DNA of 8,628 nt from Fimenecus sp045579305 (GCA_045579305.1 JAZNLY010000076.1:1-8628); one strand, 5' to 3'. Positions 1-6,303 are shown, counted from the stretch's first letter. Numbers and translations are program-made. Notes: a model not told the origin generated them from the sequence alone.

Positions 1-263
<263 letters not shown>

Positions 264-508
264 ATTGTATCAAATCGAACCGTAGTTCGTTCTAATCATT
301 TTCTAAAGTGCTTTTTAGCTCTTTACTTCTTTTAACTCAAAACGCTTAGCGTTTCTTAACTCTTTTGTTATCCAAAAGAATTACTGTTTCTTGTATTTCT
401 CCGTCGAGTACTCTGTACCCACAAAGAATCTACAGGGTTCCTTTTTTATCTCGTCGTTGTTTAATTTTCAAGGTTCAGTTTTGTGTCCTACCCGGTTTTC
501 GCGGGTGG
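264..508 (-). other. rRNA operon leader (5' external transcribed spacer)
   Basis: This is the transcribed leader between the proximal promoter and the 16S 5' end. It contains no credible gene. Several small inverted repeats are visible: CGAAC/GTTCG at 276-289, AAACGC/GCGTTT at 340-354 and CTAAA/TTTAG at 303-318, and a GC-rich imperfect stem at about 487-508 near the start of the P2 transcript. Around 456-478 the transcript reads CCTTGAAAATTAAAC, which resembles the boxA-associated leader of Firmicutes rRNA operons (CTTTGAAAACTAAAC type). That antitermination role is an inference from similarity. Confidence 0.6.
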
Positions 509-514
509 AGTTTC

Positions 515-543
515 ATTATAACAAAACTCCGAAAGGTTGTCAA
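515..543 (-). promoter_or_regulatory. rRNA promoter P2 (proximal), sigma-A
   Basis: On the minus strand a perfect TTGACA (538-543) and a perfect TATAAT (515-520) are separated by exactly 17 bases, with a TGT extended -10. The predicted start is near 508, about 245 bases before mature 16S. A-tracts lie directly upstream (547-552, 558-563, 567-573). This is the expected form of a very strong rRNA promoter. Confidence 0.93.
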
Positions 544-609
544 CACTTTTTTAAAACTTTTTTAAGTTTTTTTCGTGTCGCTCATTTATCTCTCGCGGAC
601 AGCTTTGAT

Positions 610-638
610 ATAATATCACAACACAACGGACTTGTCAA
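610..638 (-). promoter_or_regulatory. rRNA promoter P1 (distal), sigma-A
   Basis: On the minus strand TTGACA (633-638) and TATTAT (610-615) are spaced by 17 bases, with TGA just before the -10 (extended -10). It lies 95 bases upstream of P2, giving the usual tandem arrangement. Three T-runs on the plus strand (643-649, 653-659, 663-668), which are A-tracts in the direction of transcription, lie directly upstream at 10-base spacing. Confidence 0.9.
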
Positions 639-725
639 CAACTTTTTTTAAATTTTTTTAAATTTTTTCAGCTTTATGCATTTTGTGTGTTTTGACATAT
701 ATCGTTGGTAATTTTTGGTTAGTTT

Positions 726-754
726 GCATAAATACTTATTTTATTGAAATAATA
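726..754 (+). promoter_or_regulatory. possible forespore (sigma-G/F type) promoter of sleB
   Basis: GCATA (726-730), 17 bases, then AATAATA (748-754) partly resembles the forespore sigma-G pattern (gnATr, 17-18 bases, cATnnTA). It sits at a sensible distance from the ribosome binding site at 776-780. The B. subtilis sleB gene is known to be sigma-G dependent. In DNA this AT-rich the match could be chance. A TTGACA at 692-697 has no fitting -10. Confidence 0.3.
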
Positions 755-787
755 CCTAACAAATACATTATATTCGGAGATTGTTTT

Positions 788-1489
788 ATGGACACAAGAA
801 AAGAAAACAGAAGCAAAAAACAGATTTTCTGGCAGATAGTCGCAATAATTGTTTTAAACGCTATGGTCATTACAGCTATTGGCTTTGCATATGAAAACAC
901 GCAGACACTCTCAAGCTTAGGCTCACGAGGTCAGGAAGTACGACAAATCCAACGAAAGCTACAGGCTCTTGGTTTTTATTCCGGCTCTGTGGATGGAATA
1001 TATGGTACTGCAACACAAAAAGCTGTTCGTAATTTTCAAAAGAGCCGTGGAATTTCTGCCGACGGAATTGCCGGACCAAAGACTCTATTATATTTAGGTT
1101 TAGGCTCAGGCTCGTCATCATCTACAAACGGATATAGCTCTAACGACATTTATCTGCTTGCCAAAGTGATTGCTGCCGAGGCTCGTGGTGAAAGTTATAC
1201 CGGCCAGGTTGCAGTGGGCGCAGTTGTGCTTAACCGAGTGCAACACTCCTCTTTTCCTGATTCCATCTCAGGTGTGGTTTATCAGTCAGGAGCGTTTTCT
1301 GCAGTAAGGGACAGCAACTGGAATGTAGCACCAAGTGATACGGCAAGGAAAGCAGCAAGGGATGCCATCAATGGTTGGGACCCTACAGGTGGTGCGATAT
1401 ACTATTATAATCCTGCAAAAACAAATAACCAGTGGATTAGAAAACGACCTGTTGTAACAACTATTGGCAGACATGTGTTTTGTAAGTAA
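788..1489 (+). CDS. sleB: SleB-like spore cortex-lytic enzyme (PG-binding plus Hydrolase_2)
   Basis: The 233-residue protein is predicted to be a lytic transglycosylase that cuts spore cortex peptidoglycan during germination. Residues 1-11 are basic and polar and are followed by a single hydrophobic segment (about 12-34), a signal peptide or anchor. Residues 45-103 form a PG_binding_1 domain (the GSRGQEVRQIQRKLQALGFY and DGIYGTATQKAVRNFQ repeats). After a Gly/Ser linker (106-118), residues 122-233 form a Hydrolase_2 domain with the signature AEARGE; Glu131 is the expected catalytic acid, and GGAIYYYNP (201-209) is also typical. The ATG at 788 was chosen because GGAGA (776-780) precedes it; an in-frame ATG at 683 would add 35 unlikely residues. 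No ypeB partner follows, although B. subtilis sleB is paired with it. Family assignment is strong; a germination rather than vegetative role is inferred. Confidence 0.9.
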   Translation: MDTRKENRSKKQIFWQIVAIIVLNAMVITAIGFAYENTQTLSSLGSRGQEVRQIQRKLQALGFYSGSVDGIYGTATQKAVRNFQKSRGISADGIAGPKTLLYLGLGSGSSSSTNGYSSNDIYLLAKVIAAEARGESYTGQVAVGAVVLNRVQHSSFPDSISGVVYQSGAFSAVRDSNWNVAPSDTARKAARDAINGWDPTGGAIYYYNPAKTNNQWIRKRPVVTTIGRHVFCK

Positions 1490-1498
1490 AAGTAAAAC

Positions 1499-1518
1499 GG
1501 CGGGGTCAAGACCCCGCC
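1499..1518. repeat. GC-rich palindromic repeat, copy 1 (also terminator-like)
   Basis: GGCGGGGTCAAGACCCCGCC is a perfect 9-bp inverted repeat with a 2-base centre, lying between the convergent sleB and the small membrane-protein gene. The same 20 bases occur at 6663-6682, and a diverged copy lies at 1998-2019. It is followed by TGATATTA, as is the second copy. It could stop transcription from either side, but neither flank has a strong T-run (the minus-strand exit is moderately T-rich), so it is listed first as an interspersed repeat. Confidence 0.8.
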
Positions 1519-1568
1519 TGATATTACATATTTCCAATCGCTCTCGTTACTTGCATAATAAACATCAG

Positions 1569-1943
1569 TTATTTTGAACCAGGATTGTTTATATCTTCAA
1601 CAAGTGATGATATAAGTATTCTTATGCCCCAGCCTATAACAACGCCCAACAATGTGCCAAACATAAAAATCAATATGTATCCTACCGATACATCACCGTA
1701 ATAAGCACTCATAAACGGGACAGAAAATATTGTCGGAATAATCGGAAACGCAAAACTAAACTTTCTTTTAATAAAAAGTCCCATTACTGCGCCGATTACA
1801 GGAGAAACAAAAACAGGAAGTAAAATCATAAAGCCATCACCGAATCCGTCTCTCACCTCAAGATACGGCATCTGGAAATAAATATACATTTCTGCTATAA
1901 CACCGGCTATAAACACCACAATATCTTTAATCAGACTTTTCAT
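1569..1943 (-). CDS. small multi-pass membrane protein of unknown function
   Basis: The family is not recognised. The 124-residue product is strongly hydrophobic, with about four membrane segments (roughly residues 6-24, 37-58, 63-80 and 87-112) separated by short charged loops (EVRDGFGDG near 29-37 and IKRK near 58-61). The C-terminal tail after about residue 112 is polar and probably cytoplasmic. The start is secure: AGGAGG (1950-1955 on the complement) lies six bases before the ATG. A TATAAT-like -10 is visible at 1978-1983, but without a good -35, so it may depend on read-through from lexA, 88 bases upstream. The gene is bracketed by two related GC-rich palindromes in the same orientation (1499-1526 and 1998-2027), which suggests past insertion or mobility of this stretch. 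A generic Gly-rich small integral membrane protein is the best description. Confidence 0.75.
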   Translation of the reverse strand: MKSLIKDIVVFIAGVIAEMYIYFQMPYLEVRDGFGDGFMILLPVFVSPVIGAVMGLFIKRKFSFAFPIIPTIFSVPFMSAYYGDVSVGYILIFMFGTLLGVVIGWGIRILISSLVEDINNPGSK

Positions 1944-1997
1944 GATTTACCTCCTTTTTTATGTGACAAACAATCTGATTATATATTAAAACAACAA

Positions 1998-2019
1998 GAG
2001 CAGGGTTGCAACCCCGCCC
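1998..2019 (-). terminator. GC-rich palindrome, copy 2; probable lexA terminator
   Basis: Read on the minus strand, this 22-base stem pairs along ten positions with two G-T wobbles around a GC centre. It is followed by the T-rich TTGTTGTTTTAA, a plausible factor-independent terminator 13 bases after the lexA stop. It is a diverged member of the same family as 1499-1518 and 6663-6682, and shares the adjoining TGATATTA (2020-2027) with copy 1. It may be a mobile repeat that now serves as a terminator. Confidence 0.65.
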
Positions 2020-2031
2020 TGATATTATAAA

Positions 2032-2622
2032 TTAATAGTATCTGTAAAGTGCAACAACTTTACCGAGAATGATAACCTCATTTGTGATGATTGGCTCATA
2101 GGCATCATTTTCCGGTTGAAGACGGAAGTGTCCGTTTTCCTTATAAAATCTTTTGACAGTTGCTTCATCCTCAATCATAGCAACGACGATTTCACCATTT
2201 GATGCATAAGGTGTTTTTTCACAGATTACAATATCTCCGTCGAGAATACCAGCCCAGAGCATACTTTCGCCTCGAACCTTGAGTGCGAAAAGTGATTTGT
2301 CACGGGAAACTCTGCCATTATAAGCAATATATCCCTCAATCTGTTCAACTGCGAGAATCGGCATACCTGCAGTAACAGTACCTAAAAGCGGAACACTTGT
2401 AACATTTTCTGCCTGACCGAGCACACGGATTGAACGCTTAAGCATAGGGTCACGCTCAATATATCCGGCTTCTTCAAGGGCATCAAGGTTTGCCTGAACG
2501 GAAGATGTTGAACGAAGTCCCACTGCAGAACCGATTTCACGCACTGATGGCGGCACACCGCATTGTGAACGTTCACACAAAAACTCATAAATTTTCTGTT
2601 GTGTATCATTGATAGGGCGCAT
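2032..2622 (-). CDS. lexA: LexA, SOS response repressor and self-cleaving protease
   Basis: LexA represses DNA-repair genes until RecA filaments trigger its self-cleavage. At 196 residues it has family-typical length. The winged helix (about 1-65) includes PPSVREIGSAVGL and RSTSSVQANLDALEEAGYIER. The S24 protease domain has the scissile Ala85-Gly86 bond in GTVTAG, the nucleophile Ser120 in RGESM and the general base Lys157 in ATVKRFY, so self-cleavage should be intact. The ATG is preceded by GAGGAG with an 8-base gap. Its promoter (2672-2700) overlaps a near-perfect SOS box (2697-2710), giving the expected autorepression. It appears to be transcribed alone and to end at the palindrome at 1998-2019. 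Identification is firm. Confidence 0.97.
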   Translation of the reverse strand: MRPINDTQQKIYEFLCERSQCGVPPSVREIGSAVGLRSTSSVQANLDALEEAGYIERDPMLKRSIRVLGQAENVTSVPLLGTVTAGMPILAVEQIEGYIAYNGRVSRDKSLFALKVRGESMLWAGILDGDIVICEKTPYASNGEIVVAMIEDEATVKRFYKENGHFRLQPENDAYEPIITNEVIILGKVVALYRYY

Positions 2623-2671
2623 AAAAACTACTCCTCAATTAAAAATCATAAAATTTGCATACTTTTTCTAT

Positions 2672-2700
2672 ATTCTATCACATAATTTCTAAAAAGTAAA
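2672..2700 (-). promoter_or_regulatory. lexA promoter (sigma-A)
   Basis: On the minus strand TTTACT (2695-2700), 17 bases, then TAGAAT (2672-2677). The start would lie near 2665, leaving a leader of about 40 bases before the ATG at 2622. The -35 overlaps the SOS box, so LexA binding should block polymerase. Confidence 0.8.
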
Positions 2701-2710
2701 CATTTGTTCG
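2697..2710 (-). promoter_or_regulatory. SOS (LexA) box of lexA
   Basis: On the minus strand CGAACAAATGTTTA matches 13 of 14 positions of the B. subtilis/Firmicutes LexA consensus CGAACRNRYGTTYC; only the last base differs. It overlaps the -35 of the lexA promoter, the usual place for autorepression. Confidence 0.88.
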
Positions 2711-2779
2711 ATATTTTTAGAAAAAATTTTTATTTTATTTTAAAACAATATAATTATTCAAATATTAAAAGAATGTTCA

Positions 2780-2807
2780 TTGTTTTTTAATAATTATAAG
2801 TTATTAT
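2780..2807 (+). promoter_or_regulatory. possible sigma-A promoter of the candidate small RNA
   Basis: TTGTTT (2780-2785), 16 bases, TATTAT (2802-2807). A start 6-7 bases later falls at about 2814, exactly at the first base of the first hairpin of the candidate RNA. The region is very AT-rich, so the elements alone are weak; their position relative to the structured unit is what supports them. Confidence 0.45.
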
Positions 2808-2813
2808 ACAATT

Positions 2814-2905
2814 GTACTCAACAAGAGTACACATACCCCATCCTCAAACAACCCCTCAGGGCGTTATGCCCGGAAAACGGACGGAACCGCAACCGTCCGT
2901 TTTTT
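2814..2905 (+). ncRNA. candidate small RNA with a C-rich single-stranded segment
   Basis: Between lexA and the SpoIIQ-like gene lies a self-contained unit. Hairpin 1 is GTACTC/GAGTAC with loop AACAA (2814-2830). It is followed by about 27 unstructured, G-free bases (2832-2858) containing two ACCCC blocks and ATCCTC. Hairpin 2 is GGGC/GCCC (2859-2871), and a strong intrinsic terminator follows (2877-2905). No good reading frame with a ribosome binding site lies inside. C-rich single strands in Firmicutes small RNAs often pair with Shine-Dalgarno sequences; here TCCTCAA (2841-2847) is complementary to the lexA ribosome binding region. No known family is recognised. It may instead be an attenuated leader of the gene at 2956. 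Confidence 0.5.
2877..2905 (+). terminator. intrinsic terminator of the candidate small RNA
   Basis: ACGGACGG (2877-2884) pairs perfectly with CCGTCCGT (2893-2900) around an 8-base loop, and is followed by a run of six T (2900-2905). It stands upstream of the gene at 2956, so it must end a separate transcript or act as an attenuator. Confidence 0.85.
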
Positions 2906-2908
2906 CAT

Positions 2909-2937
2909 GTATAAATATTCCACCTTTGTCAAAAATA
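2909..2937 (+). promoter_or_regulatory. possible sigma-F promoter of the SpoIIQ-like gene
   Basis: GTATA (2909-2913), 14 bases, GTCAAAAATA (2928-2937). This matches the sigma-F pattern GYWTA ... GGNRANANTW at all -35 positions and nearly all -10 positions. B. subtilis spoIIQ is a sigma-F gene. The spacer is slightly short and the start would fall just before the ribosome binding site at 2943-2950, a very short leader, so confidence is limited. Confidence 0.4.
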
Positions 2938-2955
2938 TTGATAGAGGTGATTAAA

Positions 2956-3633
2956 TTGAAACAAAATAAAATTGATGAGAAATTCAAAAAAACTACTTAT
3001 TCCGTAATTGCACTGGCACTTTGTATTGCCACACTTTTTTCTTTCTGGCTTGCGAACAAAGACAATAATGGTGTTCTGCCTGATGAAACCGATGTTTTTT
3101 TACCCACCGAAACCGAAACCAGAGAAGAAATTCAGGTTAATAATCCCGTGACCAATGTACCCGACGACCGACAGACGGAAACCACCACAAAAGCTCCGCC
3201 GCTATTGTCTGTTGAGTTTGTTACTCCTTTAAACAACAATGTTACAAAAGGCTTCTCAAGAGATGAGCTTGTAAAAAATGTCACCACAGGTGATTGGCGT
3301 ATTCACAAGGGAATTGACATAAAAGGCTCCTCAGGAGACAGGATAAATGCAATTTCAGATGGTGTTATCACAGAAGTTTACTATGACGAATTATGGGGTA
3401 CTGTTGTTACCATTGACCACAACAACGGATTCGTGGCAAAATATTTCGGTTTGCGAAAAAACAGTACTGTAAACCCCGGAGATGAAGTCAAAACCGGACA
3501 CAAAATTGGCATTTTAGATGAAATTCCAATTGAATCTGCCGACGGATTCCATCTTCACTTAGAATTATACAAGGATGGCAAAGTGATTTCACCATCGGAT
3601 TATCTTGGAAAAAAAGTTGATATATCCGAATAA
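2956..3633 (+). CDS. SpoIIQ-like membrane-anchored LytM (M23) endopeptidase
   Basis: This 225-residue protein has a short basic N-terminus, one membrane segment (about 15-33), a Thr/Glu/Pro-rich linker (about 40-82) and a C-terminal LytM/peptidase M23 domain (about 85-220). The zinc ligands are all present: His117 and Asp121 in HKGID, and His199/His201 in HLHLE. SpoIIQ sits in the forespore membrane and binds SpoIIIAH across the intermembrane space during engulfment; B. subtilis SpoIIQ has lost the catalytic site, while clostridial forms can keep it. Size and layout fit clostridial SpoIIQ, but a general M23 cell-wall endopeptidase is possible. The start is a TTG at 2956 with AGAGGTGA (2943-2950) ahead. 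A GTG at 2947 is in frame but lies inside that ribosome binding site. It precedes the PPTase gene by 27 bases, probably as one operon. Confidence 0.8.
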   Translation: MKQNKIDEKFKKTTYSVIALALCIATLFSFWLANKDNNGVLPDETDVFLPTETETREEIQVNNPVTNVPDDRQTETTTKAPPLLSVEFVTPLNNNVTKGFSRDELVKNVTTGDWRIHKGIDIKGSSGDRINAISDGVITEVYYDELWGTVVTIDHNNGFVAKYFGLRKNSTVNPGDEVKTGHKIGILDEIPIESADGFHLHLELYKDGKVISPSDYLGKKVDISE

Positions 3634-3660
3634 ATATGGTAAACTTTTCTCGGTGATTGA

Positions 3661-4170
3661 ATGAAAGTTTGCTATTTCAACATTTCGGATGATATACAGA
3701 TAGAAAAAGATAAGCTACCCGAAAATGTGCTTGAGCATTGTAAAAAAAGAGAAAGCTTTCTGGCTGCACAAGAGCTCATAAAAATGGGTGCAGAAAATCT
3801 ACATTACAACGAAAAGAAGAAGCCTCTTGCAGATAATTGTTATGTGAGTATTTCCCATAGTGGAGATATGGTGGCTGTGTGCACAAGCGAAAAGCCCATT
3901 GGGATTGATATTGAAAAAATCGACCGGACAAGAGATTTGAATAAAATCGCAAATCGGTTTTACCACGGAAAAGAGCTTGAATTTTGGGAAGAAACTCCTA
4001 CCGCTGAGCTGTTTTTTGAAATATGGACAAAAAAAGAAGCATACAGTAAAATCAGTGGTGAAGGCGTAGGCGAAGTCTTCAAGGGCTTTGATGTTTATGG
4101 TTTGAATGATTACATTTTTGAAACTGAAATAATCGGAGAATATGTGTTATCCGTTTGTGAGATGAAATAA
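3661..4170 (+). CDS. Sfp-type 4'-phosphopantetheinyl transferase (short form)
   Basis: It transfers the 4'-phosphopantetheine arm of coenzyme A to a serine on carrier proteins. Family motifs appear in order: VSISHSGDMVAV (62-73), GIDIEKI (81-87) with Mg-binding Asp83 and Glu85, and WTKKEAYSK (122-130) with Glu126 and catalytic Lys130. At 169 residues it is shorter than Sfp (about 224), mainly at the N-terminus, but both half-domains are recognisable and all key residues are present. The ATG at 3661 has GGTGA (3652-3656) four bases ahead. No PKS, NRPS or ACP gene is near, so the target carrier is unknown: it may be fatty-acid ACP (acpS-like duty) or a cluster elsewhere. Co-transcription with the SpoIIQ-like gene is suggested by spacing and the shared terminator at 4176-4205. 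Confidence 0.9.
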   Translation: MKVCYFNISDDIQIEKDKLPENVLEHCKKRESFLAAQELIKMGAENLHYNEKKKPLADNCYVSISHSGDMVAVCTSEKPIGIDIEKIDRTRDLNKIANRFYHGKELEFWEETPTAELFFEIWTKKEAYSKISGEGVGEVFKGFDVYGLNDYIFETEIIGEYVLSVCEMK

Positions 4171-4175
4171 AAATT

Positions 4176-4205
4176 AAGGGACTGACAAGTTGTCGGTCCC
4201 TTTTT
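4176..4205. terminator. bidirectional intrinsic terminator
   Basis: GGGACTGACA (4178-4187) pairs with TGTCGGTCCC (4191-4200) around a 3-base loop, with one T-G wobble and flanking AA/TT pairs. On the plus strand it is followed by TTTTT (4201-4205), ending the SpoIIQ-like/PPTase operon. On the minus strand it exits into TTAATTTTTATTT, ending murT-gatD, whose stop codon lies at 4217. Confidence 0.9.
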
Positions 4206-4216
4206 GTATTTAGTTT

Positions 4217-4924
4217 TTATTTTAACAATTCCATCAATCTGCTTTCATAAGCCTTTTCTTCATATTCGAGAGTTACACTTTCATAGCTTTCGTCCACAAG
4301 TCTTATAAGGTAATCAGCAAACTGTGGATTTAGTGGCAGAATCGGTCCGGTATGGTATGTTGCGAAAAGGTTGTTATCGTGAATGCCCTCGACTGTGCAG
4401 TCAGGATTCATACCCGCACCTTTTGTCATACTGAGAAACGGCTTTGGATTTTCACCATAGGAATGGCTCAACAAATTTTTAAATCCGACAATCTTCATAC
4501 CATTAAACTCACCGACACTGCAATCGTTATAACGAAGTTTTAAAAACTGTTTTGAATGGTATTGATAAAAGCCTAAACATCTTGTTTTTTCACCTTTCGG
4601 ATTTTCGATATACTCACCAAAAAGCTCAAAAGCATTACCCGTTGCAAGTATTACTCCACCATTGTCTATATGAGTCTTTATTTCGTCACTGTATCTTTTT
4701 AATTCACCAAGCTCTGCCAACTGATGTTTTTCCTGACAAGGTCCGATGAGAAGAAAATCCACCTTATTGTTGATAAATGCAGGTTCTTCATAAAGGTAAG
4801 TTTCTATTACCTCTGTTTCATATCCTGCCTTGGAGAGTTTCTTTTGGAGATATTCACAGTTTCCTCGGTCGCCATAAAGGTTGTTGTATTCGGGATAAAG
4901 AACTTCTATTACCATTTTTGCCAT
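4217..4924 (-). CDS. gatD: GatD-like class I glutamine amidotransferase subunit, degenerate active site
   Basis: GatD normally hydrolyses glutamine and passes ammonia to MurT, which amidates the D-glutamate of lipid II. This 235-residue protein has GatD size and context: it starts two bases after the murT stop, with AAAGGGG as ribosome binding site inside murT's end. The N-terminal YPEYNNLYGDRGN (10-22) and the C-terminal GPILPLNPQFAD (193-204) are family-typical. However, the usual nucleophile elbow, ICGGYQ-like in GatD, reads LATGNAFELFG (93-103) with no cysteine, and the usual YLHGP histidine motif reads YHTGP (190-194), so the His is displaced by one and replaced by Thr. GGGQD-like residues read GPCQE (61-65). 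Glutaminase activity is therefore doubtful. The fold assignment is confident; activity is not. Confidence 0.85.
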   Translation of the reverse strand: MAKMVIEVLYPEYNNLYGDRGNCEYLQKKLSKAGYETEVIETYLYEEPAFINNKVDFLLIGPCQEKHQLAELGELKRYSDEIKTHIDNGGVILATGNAFELFGEYIENPKGEKTRCLGFYQYHSKQFLKLRYNDCSVGEFNGMKIVGFKNLLSHSYGENPKPFLSMTKGAGMNPDCTVEGIHDNNLFATYHTGPILPLNPQFADYLIRLVDESYESVTLEYEEKAYESRLMELLK

Positions 4925-4926
4925 AA

Positions 4927-6303
4927 TTATTTATCCCCTTTCTGTGACATTGCATTTTTAATCTTTTCAACAACACTTGTTGCATAAAGCTCGAAATAAA
5001 CCACAACACTTCTGCCAACAATACTCTTTTTGCTGACTGCATTTGCCAAATCATCGTAATTTTCAAAAAGAATGAGCTTTGAAGTATCGATACCCTTGAT
5101 TTCAAGACAGTTTGCAACATCGTAACAACGGCTGCCTCCAACATAAACAGTTTTTACAGTATCGTTATTGAGTGGACCGAAATCAGTATCATAAATCCAT
5201 GAAATATCCTCGTGACCATGCACTTTATCATTTGAATCCGTAATAAGAAGCACAACGTCTTTTTCTGCATCCGTACTGTTAAGATACTTCAAACTCTGTG
5301 AGCATGAAATAGGATTCTGGTTTTTTGAAAGCATTGAAACGATTTCCACACCATTGTAATCCTTTTCCTGGAAACGTCCTGTTTTTGATGATAAGTCTTC
5401 AATGCTACGTTCAATTATATCCACATCAATACCGATAAGTCGGCAGACAGCACAAGCACCTGTAATGTTGAACACATTGAAGAAATTACCTTTCTGATAT
5501 GGAAGCACAAGGCTTTCACCACGGTCACCATTGAAAACGAAAGTGCCATTCTGAAAATCAACATCGCTTGCATAGAATCTGCTTTCAGGCATAGCGAAAC
5601 CACAATGTGAACACTTTGGTACACCGATATGATTGTAATGGAAAAAATCATAATCCAATTTGTGATTACATTTCGGACAGGCAATAAGGTCACAAACAGT
5701 ATCAACACAAGTATCCGTACTGCGCTGAGTTTTATTTACCGAATAGAAAACTCTGTTGCAGACGCCTTCACCTAAAAGTCCTGAAATTCCATCGTTACCA
5801 TTGAGAACCAGTGTTGTTTTTTCGTTTAAGTAGTCATTGATTTTGTCAAAGATGAATCCGCTATGGCCATTTCTCATAATAGAGTCACGGAAAAGGTTAG
5901 TACAAAGGATGTAATCAGGTGTGAACTCAGTATAAATATACTGGGATGAACGTTCGTCAACCTCGAGGACTGCCACATCTGCAGTAACTTTACCGCCCAA
6001 TGTGCATTGGGTAACAAGAGCCGACACAAGTCCCGGAGCCATATTCGAGCCCTTTGAATTATTAACAACTGTTTTGCCACTGTTACGGATAATATGAGTA
6101 AGCAGGTTTGACGTACCTGTTTTTCCATTTGTGCCTGTCACACAGATTGTTGTGCGAGGCATAATGAATCGGGCAAGTGCATCGGGACAAATTTTAAGCA
6201 TTATTATACCCGGCGTATTTGTTCCTCTTTTGAAAATTTTGTCAAGTAAAAAGGCAGAAACCTTACCAACAATTATCGCGATTAAAAATCTAAATTTACC
6301 CAT
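4927..6303 (-). CDS. murT: MurT-like Mur ligase, lipid II isoglutaminyl synthase subunit
   Basis: This 458-residue protein is the ATP-dependent ligase partner of GatD. It activates the alpha-carboxyl of D-Glu in lipid II for amidation to D-isoglutamine. An N-terminal hydrophobic stretch (5-20) is followed by the Mur ligase central domain with the P-loop VTGTNGKTGTSN (55-66), the NNSKGSNMAPG loop (81-91) and the acidic LEVDERS (113-119). The MurT-specific zinc ribbon is complete: Cys209, Cys212, Cys231 and Cys234. The C-terminal DUF1727 region includes LSKNQNP (325-331) and HEDISWIYDTDF (364-375), close to the family's DGRDVSWIWD motif, whose aspartate in S. aureus completes the GatD triad. 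AAGGA lies about ten bases before the ATG. A near-consensus promoter lies at 6342-6370. Length matches MurT (about 440). Confidence 0.93.
   Translation of the reverse strand: MGKFRFLIAIIVGKVSAFLLDKIFKRGTNTPGIIMLKICPDALARFIMPRTTICVTGTNGKTGTSNLLTHIIRNSGKTVVNNSKGSNMAPGLVSALVTQCTLGGKVTADVAVLEVDERSSQYIYTEFTPDYILCTNLFRDSIMRNGHSGFIFDKINDYLNEKTTLVLNGNDGISGLLGEGVCNRVFYSVNKTQRSTDTCVDTVCDLIACPKCNHKLDYDFFHYNHIGVPKCSHCGFAMPESRFYASDVDFQNGTFVFNGDRGESLVLPYQKGNFFNVFNITGACAVCRLIGIDVDIIERSIEDLSSKTGRFQEKDYNGVEIVSMLSKNQNPISCSQSLKYLNSTDAEKDVVLLITDSNDKVHGHEDISWIYDTDFGPLNNDTVKTVYVGGSRCYDVANCLEIKGIDTSKLILFENYDDLANAVSKKSIVGRSVVVYFELYATSVVEKIKNAMSQKGDK

Noticed and set aside
365..651. Two overlapping rightward open frames of 66 and 86 codons
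   Set aside because: They lie antisense to the rRNA leader and over its promoters, have no ribosome binding site, and have unlikely composition.
683..787. Upstream ATG extension of sleB by 35 residues
   Set aside because: No ribosome binding site, and it would place an odd hydrophobic stretch before the normal signal anchor; the ATG at 788 has GGAGA at a good distance.
2814..2905. Known riboswitch (fluoride, guanidine, preQ1, THF and similar)
   Set aside because: The conserved cores I know for these classes are not present; only simple hairpins and a C-rich strand are seen.
2812..2955. Open frame upstream of the SpoIIQ-like gene, beginning with TTG at 2812
   Set aside because: It runs through two hairpins and an intrinsic terminator and has no ribosome binding site; the start at 2956 is well supported.
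4352..4987. Several rightward open frames of 63-87 codons across gatD and the end of murT
   Set aside because: Antisense shadows of well-supported genes, without ribosome binding sites or family features.
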